The notes beneath the pieces were generated by a model. The model was not told where the DNA came from, did no database searches, and saw only the letters and a program-made list of their open reading frames with translations. The translations under genes and the position numbers were made by a program. A stretch of 64,000 nt of DNA from Serratia quinivorans (GTDB lineage Bacteria > Pseudomonadota > Gammaproteobacteria > Enterobacterales > Enterobacteriaceae). Each line of letters begins with the position of its first letter. The stretch's first letter is position 1. The DNA lies in NCBI GenBank assembly GCA_900457075.1, contig UGYN01000002.1:992001-1056000 (forward strand). Reading direction: 5' to 3'. Shown one piece after another: positions 47,678-56,783 of this stretch.

Positions 47678-48310
47678 ATGAAATTGCTTACCACTACAGT
47701 GCTGGCCGCCAGTTTTTGCCTGGGTGTTGTGTTTCCGGCTGACGCTGGAAACACTGTCGGCACAGTCAAAGCCTGGCAATACATGCAGGCTGACGGCTGG
47801 AAATCTGCCGATGGCATGGATGACAATAAGCTGCACAACATGCTCTATCAAGCCAGCGTGATTGATAACTACCCGTGGACGAAACAGTTTCTACTACGTG
47901 TCCGTGGCGGCGGCGCGATTTTCCTGGCCGACAAGAAAACCCACACCATTCGCCAACTAAAACTGAATCCACTTAGCGGTAATTACAACGATATTGAAAC
48001 GGTCTACCAGGGAGAGAATAACGCAAATGGATGTTATTTCGCCATTATTGATAACAAATTCTGGGCAAGAGATGAGGCCGAGCAGAATGTTCTCTATGGC
48101 TATCCTCGCGTCGAAAATGTGGAAAACGAGCTGGCTAAAATCAGGCAGCAATTCAGCCCACAGGTAGTTATGGTCATGCCGGATAACTGTGTGAATAAAC
48201 AGCAACAAGCGGCGCTGGCGGCTAAACGCTCGAAAGAGGATCGGAAACTGCAGCAATGGGTAGCGCAGCAAAGCCTCGCTGAATTGTGTCGTCGCACCGG
48301 TAATTGTTGA
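47678..48310 (+). CDS. secreted/periplasmic hypothetical protein
   Basis: A 210-residue protein with a signal peptide (MKLLTTTVLAASFCLGVVFP, cleavage after ADA) and a basic, Gln-rich C-terminus with cysteines (ELCRRTGNC). It follows the WYL gene by five bases. The place in the module matches the exported yfjS-like proteins of CP4-57 (inference). Confidence 0.65.
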   Translation: MKLLTTTVLAASFCLGVVFPADAGNTVGTVKAWQYMQADGWKSADGMDDNKLHNMLYQASVIDNYPWTKQFLLRVRGGGAIFLADKKTHTIRQLKLNPLSGNYNDIETVYQGENNANGCYFAIIDNKFWARDEAEQNVLYGYPRVENVENELAKIRQQFSPQVVMVMPDNCVNKQQQAALAAKRSKEDRKLQQWVAQQSLAELCRRTGNC

Positions 48311-48334
48311 ACCACTTCCCGAAAGAAGAGTGAA

Positions 48335-48461
48335 TATACCCGTCGTCAATGAAACTGCAGCGATGTTGGCTACGCTCGTTCGCCCTAGTCACATAGCTGT
48401 CTATGCTCCTAGGGACTCACTCCCTTGCCGCCTAGCTGCAACTTCATTGAACTTGGGTATA
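48335..48461. repeat. dispersed palindromic repeat of the Serratia/Yersinia type
   Basis: About 127 bases beginning TATACCCGTCGTCAATGAA and ending TTCATTGAACTTGGGTATA, with imperfect inverted termini of about 27 bases. Central wording (GTCACATAGCTGTCTATGCT) matches the non-coding repeat common between genes of Serratia and relatives. It lies just after the stop at 48310 and may act as a transcript end. Confidence 0.7.
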
Positions 48462-48507
48462 TACCAGTAACGTCTTCGGGCCGGGCTTCAGATGGCTATC
48501 CCACTGA

Positions 48508-48705
48508 GTAATTTCTCCGGGCGACACCGGGGTTTCACAGATAAGGAAATCATGTTTTCGCAAAATCGGGGTAGATACTGCGGCTTTTGGCAAGCTGGCC
48601 TGGCTGGTCCCATTTTATCTGTGGTGGCGGGCTAAAACGCTTGGGCAGAAACCCACGTATTTCTGGGCCTGGTTGGTGATGTTGGTACTGATCATTCTGA
48701 CCTGA
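48508..48705 (+). pseudogene. remnant of a small membrane protein
   Basis: An open frame without a start codon ends FGKLAWLVPFYLWWRAKTLG and PTYFWAWLVMLVLIILT, two hydrophobic segments. An ATG at 48552 lies in another frame and soon stops. Probably the end of a gene that lost its start. Confidence 0.45.
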
Positions 48706-48806
48706 TGTTAATTAACATCTGACAAGAATATATCAAGAGATACATAGGCTTATTACAAATAATGCAGATTGCAAAAAATTCAATTTACTGATTTAAGGAC
48801 AGAATT

Positions 48807-49274
48807 ATGCGTCTACCTCTCGCAGTGCTGATGGTGTCAAGTCTGGTGTCAGCAACAACCGCTCAGGCTATACCGAATATGTGGACCAGTGGTTTTGGTC
48901 AGGGTGTAACAGAATACCTGATCACCAATTCGGAAAATGTCGTTTTTAATCTTAACTGCACTATGAACCCGGATGAGCAGAATACCTTACAGCATAATGT
49001 ACTCATCGACTTGTCTGACGGTACTCGCGTGGATTCACGCGATGATAAAACTGCAATAACGGTTGTGACCGATGACCAACAGTTTCCGTTACCCTCTTCG
49101 CTGGGTTGGCGAAATGGGGATAACGCCTGGATCCAGTTTATTGATGCCCTTGGTCACGCCGCAACGTTCGATGTTTATGTAAATGATAAAAAAGTAGGGA
49201 GCTTTACTCCCGGTATTAAGAATACGAAAAAAGAGCTGGATGACCTTAGCGAGTGCAGGAATACCGCTGGTTAA
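48807..49274 (+). CDS. exported hypothetical protein (YfjT-like by position)
   Basis: A 155-residue protein with a signal peptide (MRLPLAVLMVSSLVSATTAQA). The mature part has two cysteines (LNCTMNPDEQ and SECRNTAG) that could form a disulfide. Length and place match yfjT of CP4-57, but identity was not verified. Confidence 0.65.
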   Translation: MRLPLAVLMVSSLVSATTAQAIPNMWTSGFGQGVTEYLITNSENVVFNLNCTMNPDEQNTLQHNVLIDLSDGTRVDSRDDKTAITVVTDDQQFPLPSSLGWRNGDNAWIQFIDALGHAATFDVYVNDKKVGSFTPGIKNTKKELDDLSECRNTAG

Positions 49275-49509
49275 CTTTCTTTATCAGCAACCAATCGATC
49301 ATCTTACGGGCCATGCCTCCTTCGGGAAGCATGGCCTTTCGTTTTTAATCTGCGAATAAGGACTTTGTAGTGTTACGCCAGCCAAACCTCGCGTGAGCCG
49401 TCATCATAAGTACTCACTGACTTTTCTGACCCTTCTCCAACGTACAGGCCCCTCGGTTTTTCCGGTGGGGGCTGTTTTGTTATTTATTTCATTCAGATGG
49501 ATATTTTTC

Positions 49510-49956
49510 ATGAATACACATTCTACCCCGCCTACGGCCTCCTCTCAGACAAACACACTGACCGCCACTGCTGTGCCAAACCGCCAGCGCCTCCGTTTCT
49601 GGCCACAGCACTTTGGCAACATACCGCAATGGCTCATTCTGGAGCCGCACGTCTTTGGCTGGATGGATCGCCTGTGTACTGATTACAACGGGGGCTCCTG
49701 GCACTTTTATACGCTGAGCAATGGGGGAGCCTTTATGGCACCAGAAAGCGATGAGCGGTGGTCACTGTTTAACGGTATGAATGGTAACGGCGCCGAGATG
49801 AGTGCTGAGGCCGCAGGGATCACCGCCTGCCTGATGGCCTTCAGCCACCACGCTTGCCGCACTGAGAGCGAAGCGATGAGCGACCATTTCTATCGCCTGC
49901 GGGAATACGCGTTGCACCATCCCGACAGCCGCGCCATTTTCTCCCTGATTGACTGA
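49510..49956 (+). CDS. ArdB/KlcA-type antirestriction protein
   Basis: A 148-residue protein from ATG 49510. The pattern LRFWPQHFGNIPQWLILEPH, DYNGGSWHFYTLSNGGAFMA and FSHHACRTESE is the KlcA/ArdB family, represented in E. coli by YfjX. These proteins protect an incoming element from type I restriction without mimicking DNA. Its presence in the same element as a restriction-like operon is notable. Confidence 0.9.
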   Translation: MNTHSTPPTASSQTNTLTATAVPNRQRLRFWPQHFGNIPQWLILEPHVFGWMDRLCTDYNGGSWHFYTLSNGGAFMAPESDERWSLFNGMNGNGAEMSAEAAGITACLMAFSHHACRTESEAMSDHFYRLREYALHHPDSRAIFSLID

Positions 49957-49975
49957 GCAACAAGGTACTCTCAAC

Positions 49976-50455
49976 ATGAAGATAACGTTATCCCCAACTG
50001 CGGCTGAAATGTCACCTGGCGAACAACGTACCATCCGACGCGCCCTGAACCTGCTGGCAAAACAGTTGCGGGAGCCCGGAGTGGCGTTCACCTCCACCAG
50101 CGTGACCCGCGACTGGTTGCGCCTGCATCTGACCGGGCTGGAACGTGAAATATTCGTCGTGCTGTGGCTCGACAATCAAAACCGTCTGCTAGCTCAGGAG
50201 ACGCTGTTTACCGGCACCATCAACAGTACCACCGTTCACCCCCGTGAGTTGGTGAAGTCTGCCATGAAGCACAATGCGGCGAGTGCCGTACTGGCGCACA
50301 ATCATCCGTCCCAGTTGGCCGAGCCCAGTCAGGCTGATCGACAAATCACCGACAGGATAAAGACGGCCCTGGAATTGGTTGATGTGAGAGTGGTGGATCA
50401 CCTGGTTGTGGGGGGGCTCGATATCGTGTCATTTGCCGAACGTGGCTGGCTGTGA
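49976..50455 (+). CDS. RadC-like JAB-domain protein (YfjY/YeeS-like)
   Basis: A 159-residue protein from ATG 49976. The JAMM metal motif is intact: AHNHPSQLAEPSQAD, with the upstream TLFTGTINSTTVHPRELVKS. The function of these prophage RadC paralogues is unknown; a role in DNA processing has been assumed from the name only. Order after the antirestriction gene is that of CP4-type prophages. Confidence 0.9.
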   Translation: MKITLSPTAAEMSPGEQRTIRRALNLLAKQLREPGVAFTSTSVTRDWLRLHLTGLEREIFVVLWLDNQNRLLAQETLFTGTINSTTVHPRELVKSAMKHNAASAVLAHNHPSQLAEPSQADRQITDRIKTALELVDVRVVDHLVVGGLDIVSFAERGWL

Positions 50456-50465
50456 TGAGGACAAA

Positions 50466-50786
50466 ATGATCACCACTACACCGCTTTTACGTTTTGGTCT
50501 GCAATGCAGTTCGGCCCATATCAGCGAGGACGACAATACGGTGCTGTACCGGATCTCCCACTGTCAGGATGAATTCAGCGACGGTGAATGGATCTCGTTT
50601 TCGGGCACCGGCTATCTGCTGAGATTGGATGCGTGGACCCACCCGGTATTGCAACTCAAACGGCTGGGACTTTCCAAAACCTGTCGCCGGTTGGTCACCA
50701 CGCTGATGAAACGCCATCAACTGAGTTACCTGCATATTGATGCCCTGGGTGAGGTGTTGCCCGGCTTTACCACCTTCGACTGGTAA
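50466..50786 (+). CDS. DUF5983-family protein
   Basis: A 106-residue protein from ATG 50466, starting 10 bases after the RadC-like stop. Conserved features are SSAHISEDDNTVLYRIS, YLLRLDAWTHPVLQLKRLGL and the C-terminus LHIDALGEVLPGFTTFDW. The family is standard in CP4-type modules; function unknown. Confidence 0.8.
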   Translation: MITTTPLLRFGLQCSSAHISEDDNTVLYRISHCQDEFSDGEWISFSGTGYLLRLDAWTHPVLQLKRLGLSKTCRRLVTTLMKRHQLSYLHIDALGEVLPGFTTFDW

Positions 50787-50841
50787 TACCCTCCAAGTTT
50801 CGCCTTCGCATTATCTCTTTCATTTCAAAGGACACTTTCTC

Positions 50842-51324
50842 ATGAACACGAGCCTATCGCCCGTGCCTGGCGTATTCCATTTTCTCCAGCACAACAACGT
50901 GACATCGCAAGACTGGCAAGCCTTATGCCAGGCGATTACCGCCGCTTACCAGCAACTGTGTCAACACCCCGACACGCTGGGTTTAACCACCACGCCGGTT
51001 ATCTGTGAATACACTGGCAACCGCCTGTATAGATTCGACGACAGCCTGATGGGATTGGGCATGATCGACTTTAACGGTGAGCGGGCTACCCATCAGGCAG
51101 GCGATCCGTTCATTCTCTACCAGCGCCAGACACCCTATACCCTGATCCGCTGCGATACGCGAGGCTATCCCTACCAGTGGCTGGTCATGGCTGCACTGTT
51201 GTTGGCCAATACGCAGTGCCCCACTACCTGGACGATTGAAGCTGATGTCCCCGTGAAGCACTGGCGAAAGGTCGCTCACTGGTTGACCCACCACTGTCAG
51301 TTACCTGTTTCCCCACTTTCTTAA
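50842..51324 (+). CDS. hypothetical CP4-module protein
   Basis: A 160-residue soluble protein (GVFHFLQHNNVTSQDWQALC, later YQWLVMAALLLANTQCPTTW). RBS AAAGGA precedes the ATG. No family recognised; it sits between DUF5983 and the CbtA-like toxin. Confidence 0.6.
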   Translation: MNTSLSPVPGVFHFLQHNNVTSQDWQALCQAITAAYQQLCQHPDTLGLTTTPVICEYTGNRLYRFDDSLMGLGMIDFNGERATHQAGDPFILYQRQTPYTLIRCDTRGYPYQWLVMAALLLANTQCPTTWTIEADVPVKHWRKVAHWLTHHCQLPVSPLS

Positions 51325-51336
51325 GGAACTGCCCGT

Positions 51337-51672
51337 ATGAAGACCCTCGATAAAATACCCCGCATCACGCCCAACGCCAAACAAGCACGAACCGAATACC
51401 AACAGTTGCTGACCTGGTTGTTGGCTCACTGTTACGGCCTGGAGCTTAACGACACGCCCTACCACGACGATCAAGCCATTGCCCAACAGATTGAGCATGG
51501 CATCACGGTACGGGAAACTATCAATGAACTGGTGGAGAAATTTGACCTGGTACGCATTGATCGCCCCGGTTTCAACCTGATGGCACAAGACCCCACCCTG
51601 AATGGTGGCGATATGTTACGCGCCCGCAGTGCGCTGGGACTACGCAGCCCGGTCATTCGCCGCCTGGCCTGA
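51337..51672 (+). CDS. CbtA/YpjF-family toxin
   Basis: A 111-residue protein with the family core LLTWLLAHCYGLELNDTPYH, DDQAIAQQIEHGITVRETIN and LVEKFDLVRIDRPGF. CbtA (YeeV) toxins bind MreB and FtsZ and block cell shape and division. It is about 12 residues shorter than E. coli CbtA at the C-terminus. It precedes the antitoxin gene here, whereas E. coli cbeA precedes cbtA. Confidence 0.85.
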   Translation: MKTLDKIPRITPNAKQARTEYQQLLTWLLAHCYGLELNDTPYHDDQAIAQQIEHGITVRETINELVEKFDLVRIDRPGFNLMAQDPTLNGGDMLRARSALGLRSPVIRRLA

Positions 51673-51750
51673 CCATGCCCACTGACCTCACCATCATCTC
51701 CATACGCCAGACTTGCCGCTGGCGTTGTACATTAATAAGGACATTCAGCC

Positions 51751-52149
51751 ATGAAAGACACCGTTCCTGATACCGATAACCACGCCAAGCTAAACACCAA
51801 TGAAGATGGCATTCCTTCACCTGTCTGGGGCCTGCAATCTACTATCACACCACGCCTGGGAGCCCGGTTGGTCCAGCAGGGTAATCACCTGCATTTTCTG
51901 GCAGACCGTGCCGGTTTTGTCGGTACGTTCCCCCCTGATGCTCTTAAAAGGCTGGATGCCGCTTTCCCGGAGTTGATCGAACAGTTGGAGGCCTGTCTGC
52001 GGTCTGGCGAACTCGATCAACGCCGTCAGCATTGCGTCACCGTCCAGCATGCCGGTTTTAGCTGTGAAGCTGATTCTCTCGGTAGTTTTGGCCACATCTA
52101 TATCGCTGTTTATCAGACGGTATCCCCCTCTACTGGTGCGCACTCATGA
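51751..52149 (+). CDS. CbeA/YfjZ-family antitoxin
   Basis: A 132-residue protein with VWGLQSTITPRLGARLVQQG, NHLHFLADRAGF and CVTVQHAGFSCEADSLGSFG, the CbeA (YeeU) family. CbeA counteracts CbtA by bundling MreB and FtsZ filaments rather than by binding the toxin (type IV pair). It overlaps the next gene by four bases. Confidence 0.88.
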   Translation: MKDTVPDTDNHAKLNTNEDGIPSPVWGLQSTITPRLGARLVQQGNHLHFLADRAGFVGTFPPDALKRLDAAFPELIEQLEACLRSGELDQRRQHCVTVQHAGFSCEADSLGSFGHIYIAVYQTVSPSTGAHS

Positions 52150-52334
52150 GTATGACGTTAACCACTGAGCAGGGACTGGATATCCTTATTAGCTGGCTGC
52201 AAGACAACATTGACTGTGGCTCGTCACTTATTTTCGATAACGACGAGAATAAAACCGATTCCGCCACCTTGCTGCCTCTGGTTCAGCAAGCGCGGAACGC
52301 GGTTTGGGATCTTCGCCATCTCGGGCTGTTGTAA
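52146..52334 (+). CDS. DUF957-like small protein
   Basis: A 62-residue acidic protein (LDILISWLQDNIDCGSSLIF, then ENKTDSATLLPLVQQAR). The wording matches the DUF957 proteins that follow CbtA/CbeA genes in CP4-type modules. Coupled to the antitoxin by ATGA. Function unknown. Confidence 0.75.
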   Translation: MSMTLTTEQGLDILISWLQDNIDCGSSLIFDNDENKTDSATLLPLVQQARNAVWDLRHLGLL

Positions 52335-52429
52335 AACGCAACGTCTACCAGGCCCGTATTCAACTCTCACTCACATCAGCGCCAGCGCTTACCACCTGAC
52401 GCTTGGCTTTTATATAAAGGAAAACAATA

Positions 52430-53028
52430 ATGTCAGAACACATCGTTATTACCGAACCTGATGTATTGACCGGCCACACCGAGGTGATTTGCTCCACCAG
52501 CATTGAGCGCATCGTCACCAGTGGTACAGAAACCTAGAGAGCGATACTATCCCTACCATTAGCGAAGCCAACATACTCAGTACCTTTGAGCAACTGCATC
52601 AGAGCAAAGATGAGGTCTTTGAGCGTGGGGTGATCAACGTATTCAAGTCGCTTTCATGGGATTACAAGTCGAATCACCCTTGTCGGTTTGGCAAAAAAAT
52701 TATTGTGTCCAATTTGGTCAGTTACAACCAATGGGGATTTACGCTGAATCACAGTTACAGGCGGGATCAACTGGCAGATCTTGAACGGATGCTGTTCCTG
52801 CTAGAGGGCAAGGCGATCCCGGACAACCGGAGGGATGTCACCGCTCGGCTATATGAGCATATCAGCGCCCATCGGCAAAAGACGGAAGTTTATGAAGATG
52901 AGTATTTTGCGATAAAATATTTTATGAAGGGTTCGGCGCACCTGACATTTAAGAAACCGGCGTTGATTGATAAGATGAACGATATCATCGCAAAACACTA
53001 TCCAAGGACGCTAGCTACTTCACGATAA
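52430..53028 (+). pseudogene. DUF4942 gene with an internal deletion
   Basis: The N-terminus is present (MSEHIVITEPDVLTGHTEVI, then ICSTSIERIV) but after 35 codons a stop and frame change occur. The next frame resumes in the middle of the family (ISEANILSTFEQLHQSKDEV) and runs to the end with GFTLNHSYRRDQLADLERML and MKGSAHLTFKKP. Intact DUF4942 proteins are considerably longer, so an internal stretch has been lost. RBS AAAGGA precedes the ATG. Confidence 0.8.
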
Positions 53029-53047
53029 TGTTGATTTGCGTCGATAA

Positions 53048-53072
53048 AATTTACTTACACCAGCCGTTACAT
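53048..53072. repeat. 25-bp direct repeat, right end of element 2
   Basis: Exact copy of 25403-25427. It lies 56 bases inside the right att (tRNA end), while the other copy lies 126 bases inside the left att. The inverted partner arm present at the left copy is missing here. Confidence 0.75.
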
Positions 53073-53128
53073 AATTTTTAGCATCAGTAACTGTCGTTGA
53101 TAAATTTATCGTAAGCTATTGATTTTTA

Positions 53129-53205
53129 TGGTACGCCCTACAGGGTTCGAACCTGTGACCTACGGCTTAGAAGGCCGTTGCTCTATCCAACTGAGCTAAG
53201 GGCGC
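53129..53205 (-). tRNA. argU: tRNA-Arg (anticodon TCT)
   Basis: A 77-base cloverleaf with encoded CCA. The acceptor pairs GCGCCC with GGGCGT, the anticodon stem ACGGC/GCCGT holds loop CTTCTAA with anticodon TCT, and the T-arm contains GGTTCGAACC. It reads rare AGA codons. Its 3' half is the attachment site of both elements. The folD neighbourhood agrees with argU of E. coli, where prophage DLP12 inserts. Confidence 0.97.
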
Positions 53206-53350
53206 ATTGGGATGCAGCAACCGGAGTTGCGGAGTGCGATTATACGGTCAGGGGTTACTGAGTCAATGCCTTTTCATGACCTTACGGCGTCAGCCGTGCT
53301 TTATGGTGATTTTTCAGCCATTGCTGCCGCCGTCCCTCGGCAAAACGTCT

Positions 53351-53647
53351 TTATTTCCCTTGTATTAGCTCCGGCAACAGACTCCCGCTGTAGTGAACCA
53401 GGCCGGATTCGGCCTGTTCGGGGAGCCGTTCCGATTGCTGTTGCCCTGCCGGGCGCTGCAGACAAATGCGGGCCGAGCGCACCACCGCATTGATATTTCC
53501 CCAGTCGGCATGCTCGGTAGTCAGCAGGTTGCAGGCGGTCACCAACGGTTGGTTTAGCGCGGCGCTGACCGGCGTGGCATTCAACGAGGCATGACCCATT
53601 TGCATCCACGCCAGCAGCATAAAACCAATCCCTCTGATATATCTCAT
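53351..53647 (-). CDS. exported hypothetical protein
   Basis: A 98-residue protein from ATG 53647 with a signal peptide (MRYIRGIGFMLLAWMQMGHA). The mature part has two cysteines (VTACNLL and ARICLQRP) that may form a disulfide. Its start overlaps the stop of the upstream gene (ATGA). No family recognised. Confidence 0.6.
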   Translation of the reverse strand: MRYIRGIGFMLLAWMQMGHASLNATPVSAALNQPLVTACNLLTTEHADWGNINAVVRSARICLQRPAGQQQSERLPEQAESGLVHYSGSLLPELIQGK

Positions 53648-53853
53648 ACGTGCAACCTCCGGCACAGCGCACGCAGGCGTACTCGCCAGGAAGGCAGCGC
53701 TTTGTGCGCGGCGAGCTGGTGCAACGCCATCAACTGCGCCACGTCCGCCGGGTGCATTGATGAGTCGAACACCGTTTCGCCCACGTGTTTGGGCGGGTTA
53801 ATCGGGCTGGCAATCTGCTGATGCCATGGGTGTAGCCGAGTGATGATCATCAT
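53644..53853 (-). CDS. hypothetical protein upstream of the exported protein
   Basis: A 69-residue basic protein from ATG 53853 (GGAG eight bases upstream). The text MHPADVAQLMALHQLAAHKA and a basic end (RVRLRALCRRLHV) give no family. Overlaps the next gene by four bases, so both are made together. Confidence 0.55.
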   Translation of the reverse strand: MMIITRLHPWHQQIASPINPPKHVGETVFDSSMHPADVAQLMALHQLAAHKALPSWRVRLRALCRRLHV

Positions 53854-54083
53854 GATTGTGGCTCCGTTAGCGCCTGCGGCTGGCGCGAATACCGCAGTGT
53901 GAATAGCCACAGCTTAAGTAGCGCAAGATAAAAAAGGCGTAGAGGATCATTCTGTTGGCATAAAAAAAGCGTAAATCCCCTCCGGCAAACAGCGTCGAAC
54001 ACGATTCAGCGCCTGACAGCGCGCTCCGCTTCTGACAAAATAGCGCCATCCCCGCTTTTCTTAATTGATGGATTTCCTCACTG

Positions 54084-54950
54084 ATGTCAGCAAAGATTAT
54101 TGATGGTAAAACGATTGCGCAGCAGGTTAGAAACGAAGTGGCTGAGCAAGTTAAACAACGTCTGGCCGCCGGCAAACGCGCGCCGGGCCTGGCAGTCGTG
54201 CTGGTTGGCGAGAACCCGGCCTCACAGATTTACGTCGCCAGCAAGCGCCGCGCCTGTGATGAGGTGGGTTTCCTCTCTCGCTCCTACGATTTGCCTGCCA
54301 CCACCAGTGAGGCCGAATTGCTGGCGCTGATCGACAGGCTGAATGCCGACGGCGAGATCGACGGCATCCTGGTCCAGTTGCCACTGCCTGCCGGCATCGA
54401 TAACGTCAAAGTGCTGGAGCGTATTCATCCGGATAAAGACGTTGACGGTTTCCACCCTTACAACGTCGGCCGTCTGTGCCAACGCTCGCCTAAACTGCGC
54501 CCATGTACCCCACGCGGCATCGTGACCCTGCTCGAGCGTTACAACATCGATACCTATGGTCTGAATGCCGTTGTGGTTGGCGCGTCCAACATCGTTGGCC
54601 GCCCGATGAGCATGGAGCTGCTGCTGGCCGGTTGCACCACCACCGTGACCCACCGTTTCACCAAGAACCTGCGTCATCACGTTGAAAATGCCGATCTGCT
54701 GATCGTCGCGGTCGGTAAACCGGGCTTTATTCCGGGTGATTGGATCAAACCAGGCGCGATCGTGGTGGATGTCGGCATTAACCGTCTTGAAAGTGGTAAA
54801 GTAGTCGGCGACGTAGAATTCGATGCCGCCAGCGAACGCGCGGCCTATATTACTCCGGTTCCGGGTGGCGTTGGCCCAATGACCGTTGCTACACTGATCC
54901 AAAATACCTTGCAGGCCTGCGAGGTTTATCACGACGTTCAACCTAAATAA
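54084..54950 (+). CDS. folD: bifunctional methylenetetrahydrofolate dehydrogenase/cyclohydrolase
   Basis: A 288-residue protein, the same length as E. coli FolD. It interconverts 5,10-methylene-THF and 10-formyl-THF using NADP+. The active-site [13 protein letters not shown] (Tyr and Lys), [25 protein letters not shown], the NADP site [18 protein letters not shown] and the closing [15 protein letters not shown] are all present. It supplies one-carbon units for the purine genes further right. Confidence 0.98.
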
Positions 54951-54960
54951 GTAAGGCAGT

Positions 54961-55173
54961 ATGGAAACTTTTAATCTGGATAATCACCCGCACGTCGAAC
55001 TGTGCGACCTGCTCAAGTTCCAGGGCTGGTGTGAAAGTGGCGGTGCCGCCAAAGAAGTCATCGCCGATGGGCAGGTGAAAGTAAACGGCAAAGTAGAAAC
55101 GCGCAAGCGCTGCAAAATCGTCGCCGATCAGGTGGTGGAGTTTAACGGCGGCAAGGTTGTAGTTAAGCCATAA
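54961..55173 (+). CDS. ybcJ: S4-domain RNA-binding protein YbcJ
   Basis: A 70-residue protein: LCDLLKFQGWCESGGAAKEV followed by IADGQVKVNGKVETRKRCKI is the S4 RNA-binding fold. It follows folD by 10 bases, as in E. coli, and is probably co-transcribed. Confidence 0.95.
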   Translation: METFNLDNHPHVELCDLLKFQGWCESGGAAKEVIADGQVKVNGKVETRKRCKIVADQVVEFNGGKVVVKP

Positions 55174-55185
55174 GCCGTGCTCCAT

Positions 55186-55221
55186 AAAAAAGGCGCTGAG
55201 TTAACCCTCAGCGCCTTTTTT
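55186..55221. terminator. strong bidirectional terminator
   Basis: A 15-bp stem (GGCGCTGAG / CTCAGCGCC extended by an A-tract and T-tract) with a 6-base loop, between convergent ybcJ and cysS. Confidence 0.93.
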
Positions 55222-55241
55222 GCTTTTCAGCCTAAAGCGAA

Positions 55242-56627
55242 TTACTTACGGCGCCAGGTGGTTCCCTGCGGACCATCTTCCAGCACAATGTTCATCTCGT
55301 TCAAACGGTCGCGCGCGGCATCCGCCAGCGCCCAATCTTTGGCTTTGCGCGCGTCATTGCGCTGTTTGATCAGTGCCTCGATCTCCGCCACTTCACCGTC
55401 GTCCGCCTGTGCGCCGCCCTGCAGGAACAGTTCCGGTTCTTGCTGCAACAAGCCCAGCACCTTCGCCAGCTTACGCAGTTCCGCCGCCAGGCCGTTGGCT
55501 GCAGTCAGATCTTCCGCTTTCAGGCGGTTAACCTCGCGTGCCAAATCAAACAGCGCCGAATAAGCTTCCGGGGTATTGAAGTCGTCATCCATGGCTTCGC
55601 GGAAGCGAGCTTCAAACACTTCGCCACCGGCCGGTTGAGCGTTAACGTCGGTACCGCGCAGCGCGGTGTACAAACGCTCCAGTGCGGTACGCGCCTGTTT
55701 CAGGTTCTCTTCGCTGTAGTTCAGTTGGCTGCGATAGTGGCCAGACATCAGGAAGTAACGCACGGTTTCGGCGTCGTAGTAACCCAGCACGTCGCGGATG
55801 GTGAAGAAGTTATCCAGCGATTTCGACATTTTTTCTTTGTCGATCATCACCATACCGGAGTGCATCCAGTAGTTGACGTACGGGCCGTCGTGCGCACAGC
55901 TGGACTGGGCAATTTCGTTCTCGTGATGTGGGAACATCAGATCGGAACCGCCGCCGTGGATGTCAAAATGGGTGCCCAACTGCTTGCAGTTCATCGCAGA
56001 ACATTCAATGTGCCAGCCCGGACGGCCTGCGCCCCATGGCGATTCCCAACTAGGTTCGCCCGGCTTGGACATCTTCCACAGCACGAAATCCATCGGGTTG
56101 CGTTTTACATCATCGATTTCTACCCGCGCACCGGCCTGCAGCTGATCCAGATCCTGGCGTGACAACAAGCCGTATTGCGGATCGCTGTCGATAGAGAACA
56201 TCACGTCGCCGTTACTGGCCACGTAGGCGTGATCGCGATCGATCAGGCGCTGGGTGATCTCAACGATCTCGGCGATATGCTGAGTGGCGCGCGGTTCGAT
56301 GTCCGGGCGTTCAATCAGCAGAGAATCGAAGTCGGCGTGCATCTCTGCCAGCATGCGCGTGGTCAGTTGATCGCAGCTTTCGCCATTCTCTGTCGCACGG
56401 CGGATAATTTTATCGTCAACGTCGGTAACGTTACGCACGTAGTTCAGCGAATAACCGAGGTAACGCAAATAACGCGCGACGACGTCGAAAGCAACAAAGG
56501 TACGCCCGTGGCCGATATGACACAGGTCATAGATGGTTACCCCGCACACGTACATGCCAACTTTACCGGCATGAAGGGGCTTAAATTCCTCTTTTTGACG
56601 ACTCAGGGTATTAAAAATCTTTAGCAT
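55242..56627 (-). CDS. cysS: cysteinyl-tRNA synthetase
   Basis: 461 residues, as in E. coli, read from ATG 56627 (an in-frame ATG at 56657 would add ten residues). Class I signatures are HIGH (37-40) and KMSKS. The zinc ligands include C28 and the segments [10 protein letters not shown] and [15 protein letters not shown]. It charges tRNA-Cys. Confidence 0.98.
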   Translation of the reverse strand: MLKIFNTLSRQKEEFKPLHAGKVGMYVCGVTIYDLCHIGHGRTFVAFDVVARYLRYLGYSLNYVRNVTDVDDKIIRRATENGESCDQLTTRMLAEMHADFDSLLIERPDIEPRATQHIAEIVEITQRLIDRDHAYVASNGDVMFSIDSDPQYGLLSRQDLDQLQAGARVEIDDVKRNPMDFVLWKMSKPGEPSWESPWGAGRPGWHIECSAMNCKQLGTHFDIHGGGSDLMFPHHENEIAQSSCAHDGPYVNYWMHSGMVMIDKEKMSKSLDNFFTIRDVLGYYDAETVRYFLMSGHYRSQLNYSEENLKQARTALERLYTALRGTDVNAQPAGGEVFEARFREAMDDDFNTPEAYSALFDLAREVNRLKAEDLTAANGLAAELRKLAKVLGLLQQEPELFLQGGAQADDGEVAEIEALIKQRNDARKAKDWALADAARDRLNEMNIVLEDGPQGTTWRRK

Positions 56628-56783
56628 CGGGACATTCCGTGGTGTGCGTGATAACAAAAATAGTAATTAGGCGATTCACCCAGCAGCGTATTGAAACCCG
56701 AAGCCTGATCTAATGCAAGGTTAAGGCCGCGCTTTGCTAAGCTGAGAGGTGGAAAACGGTGAGAAATCAGCGATCGCCACTAA

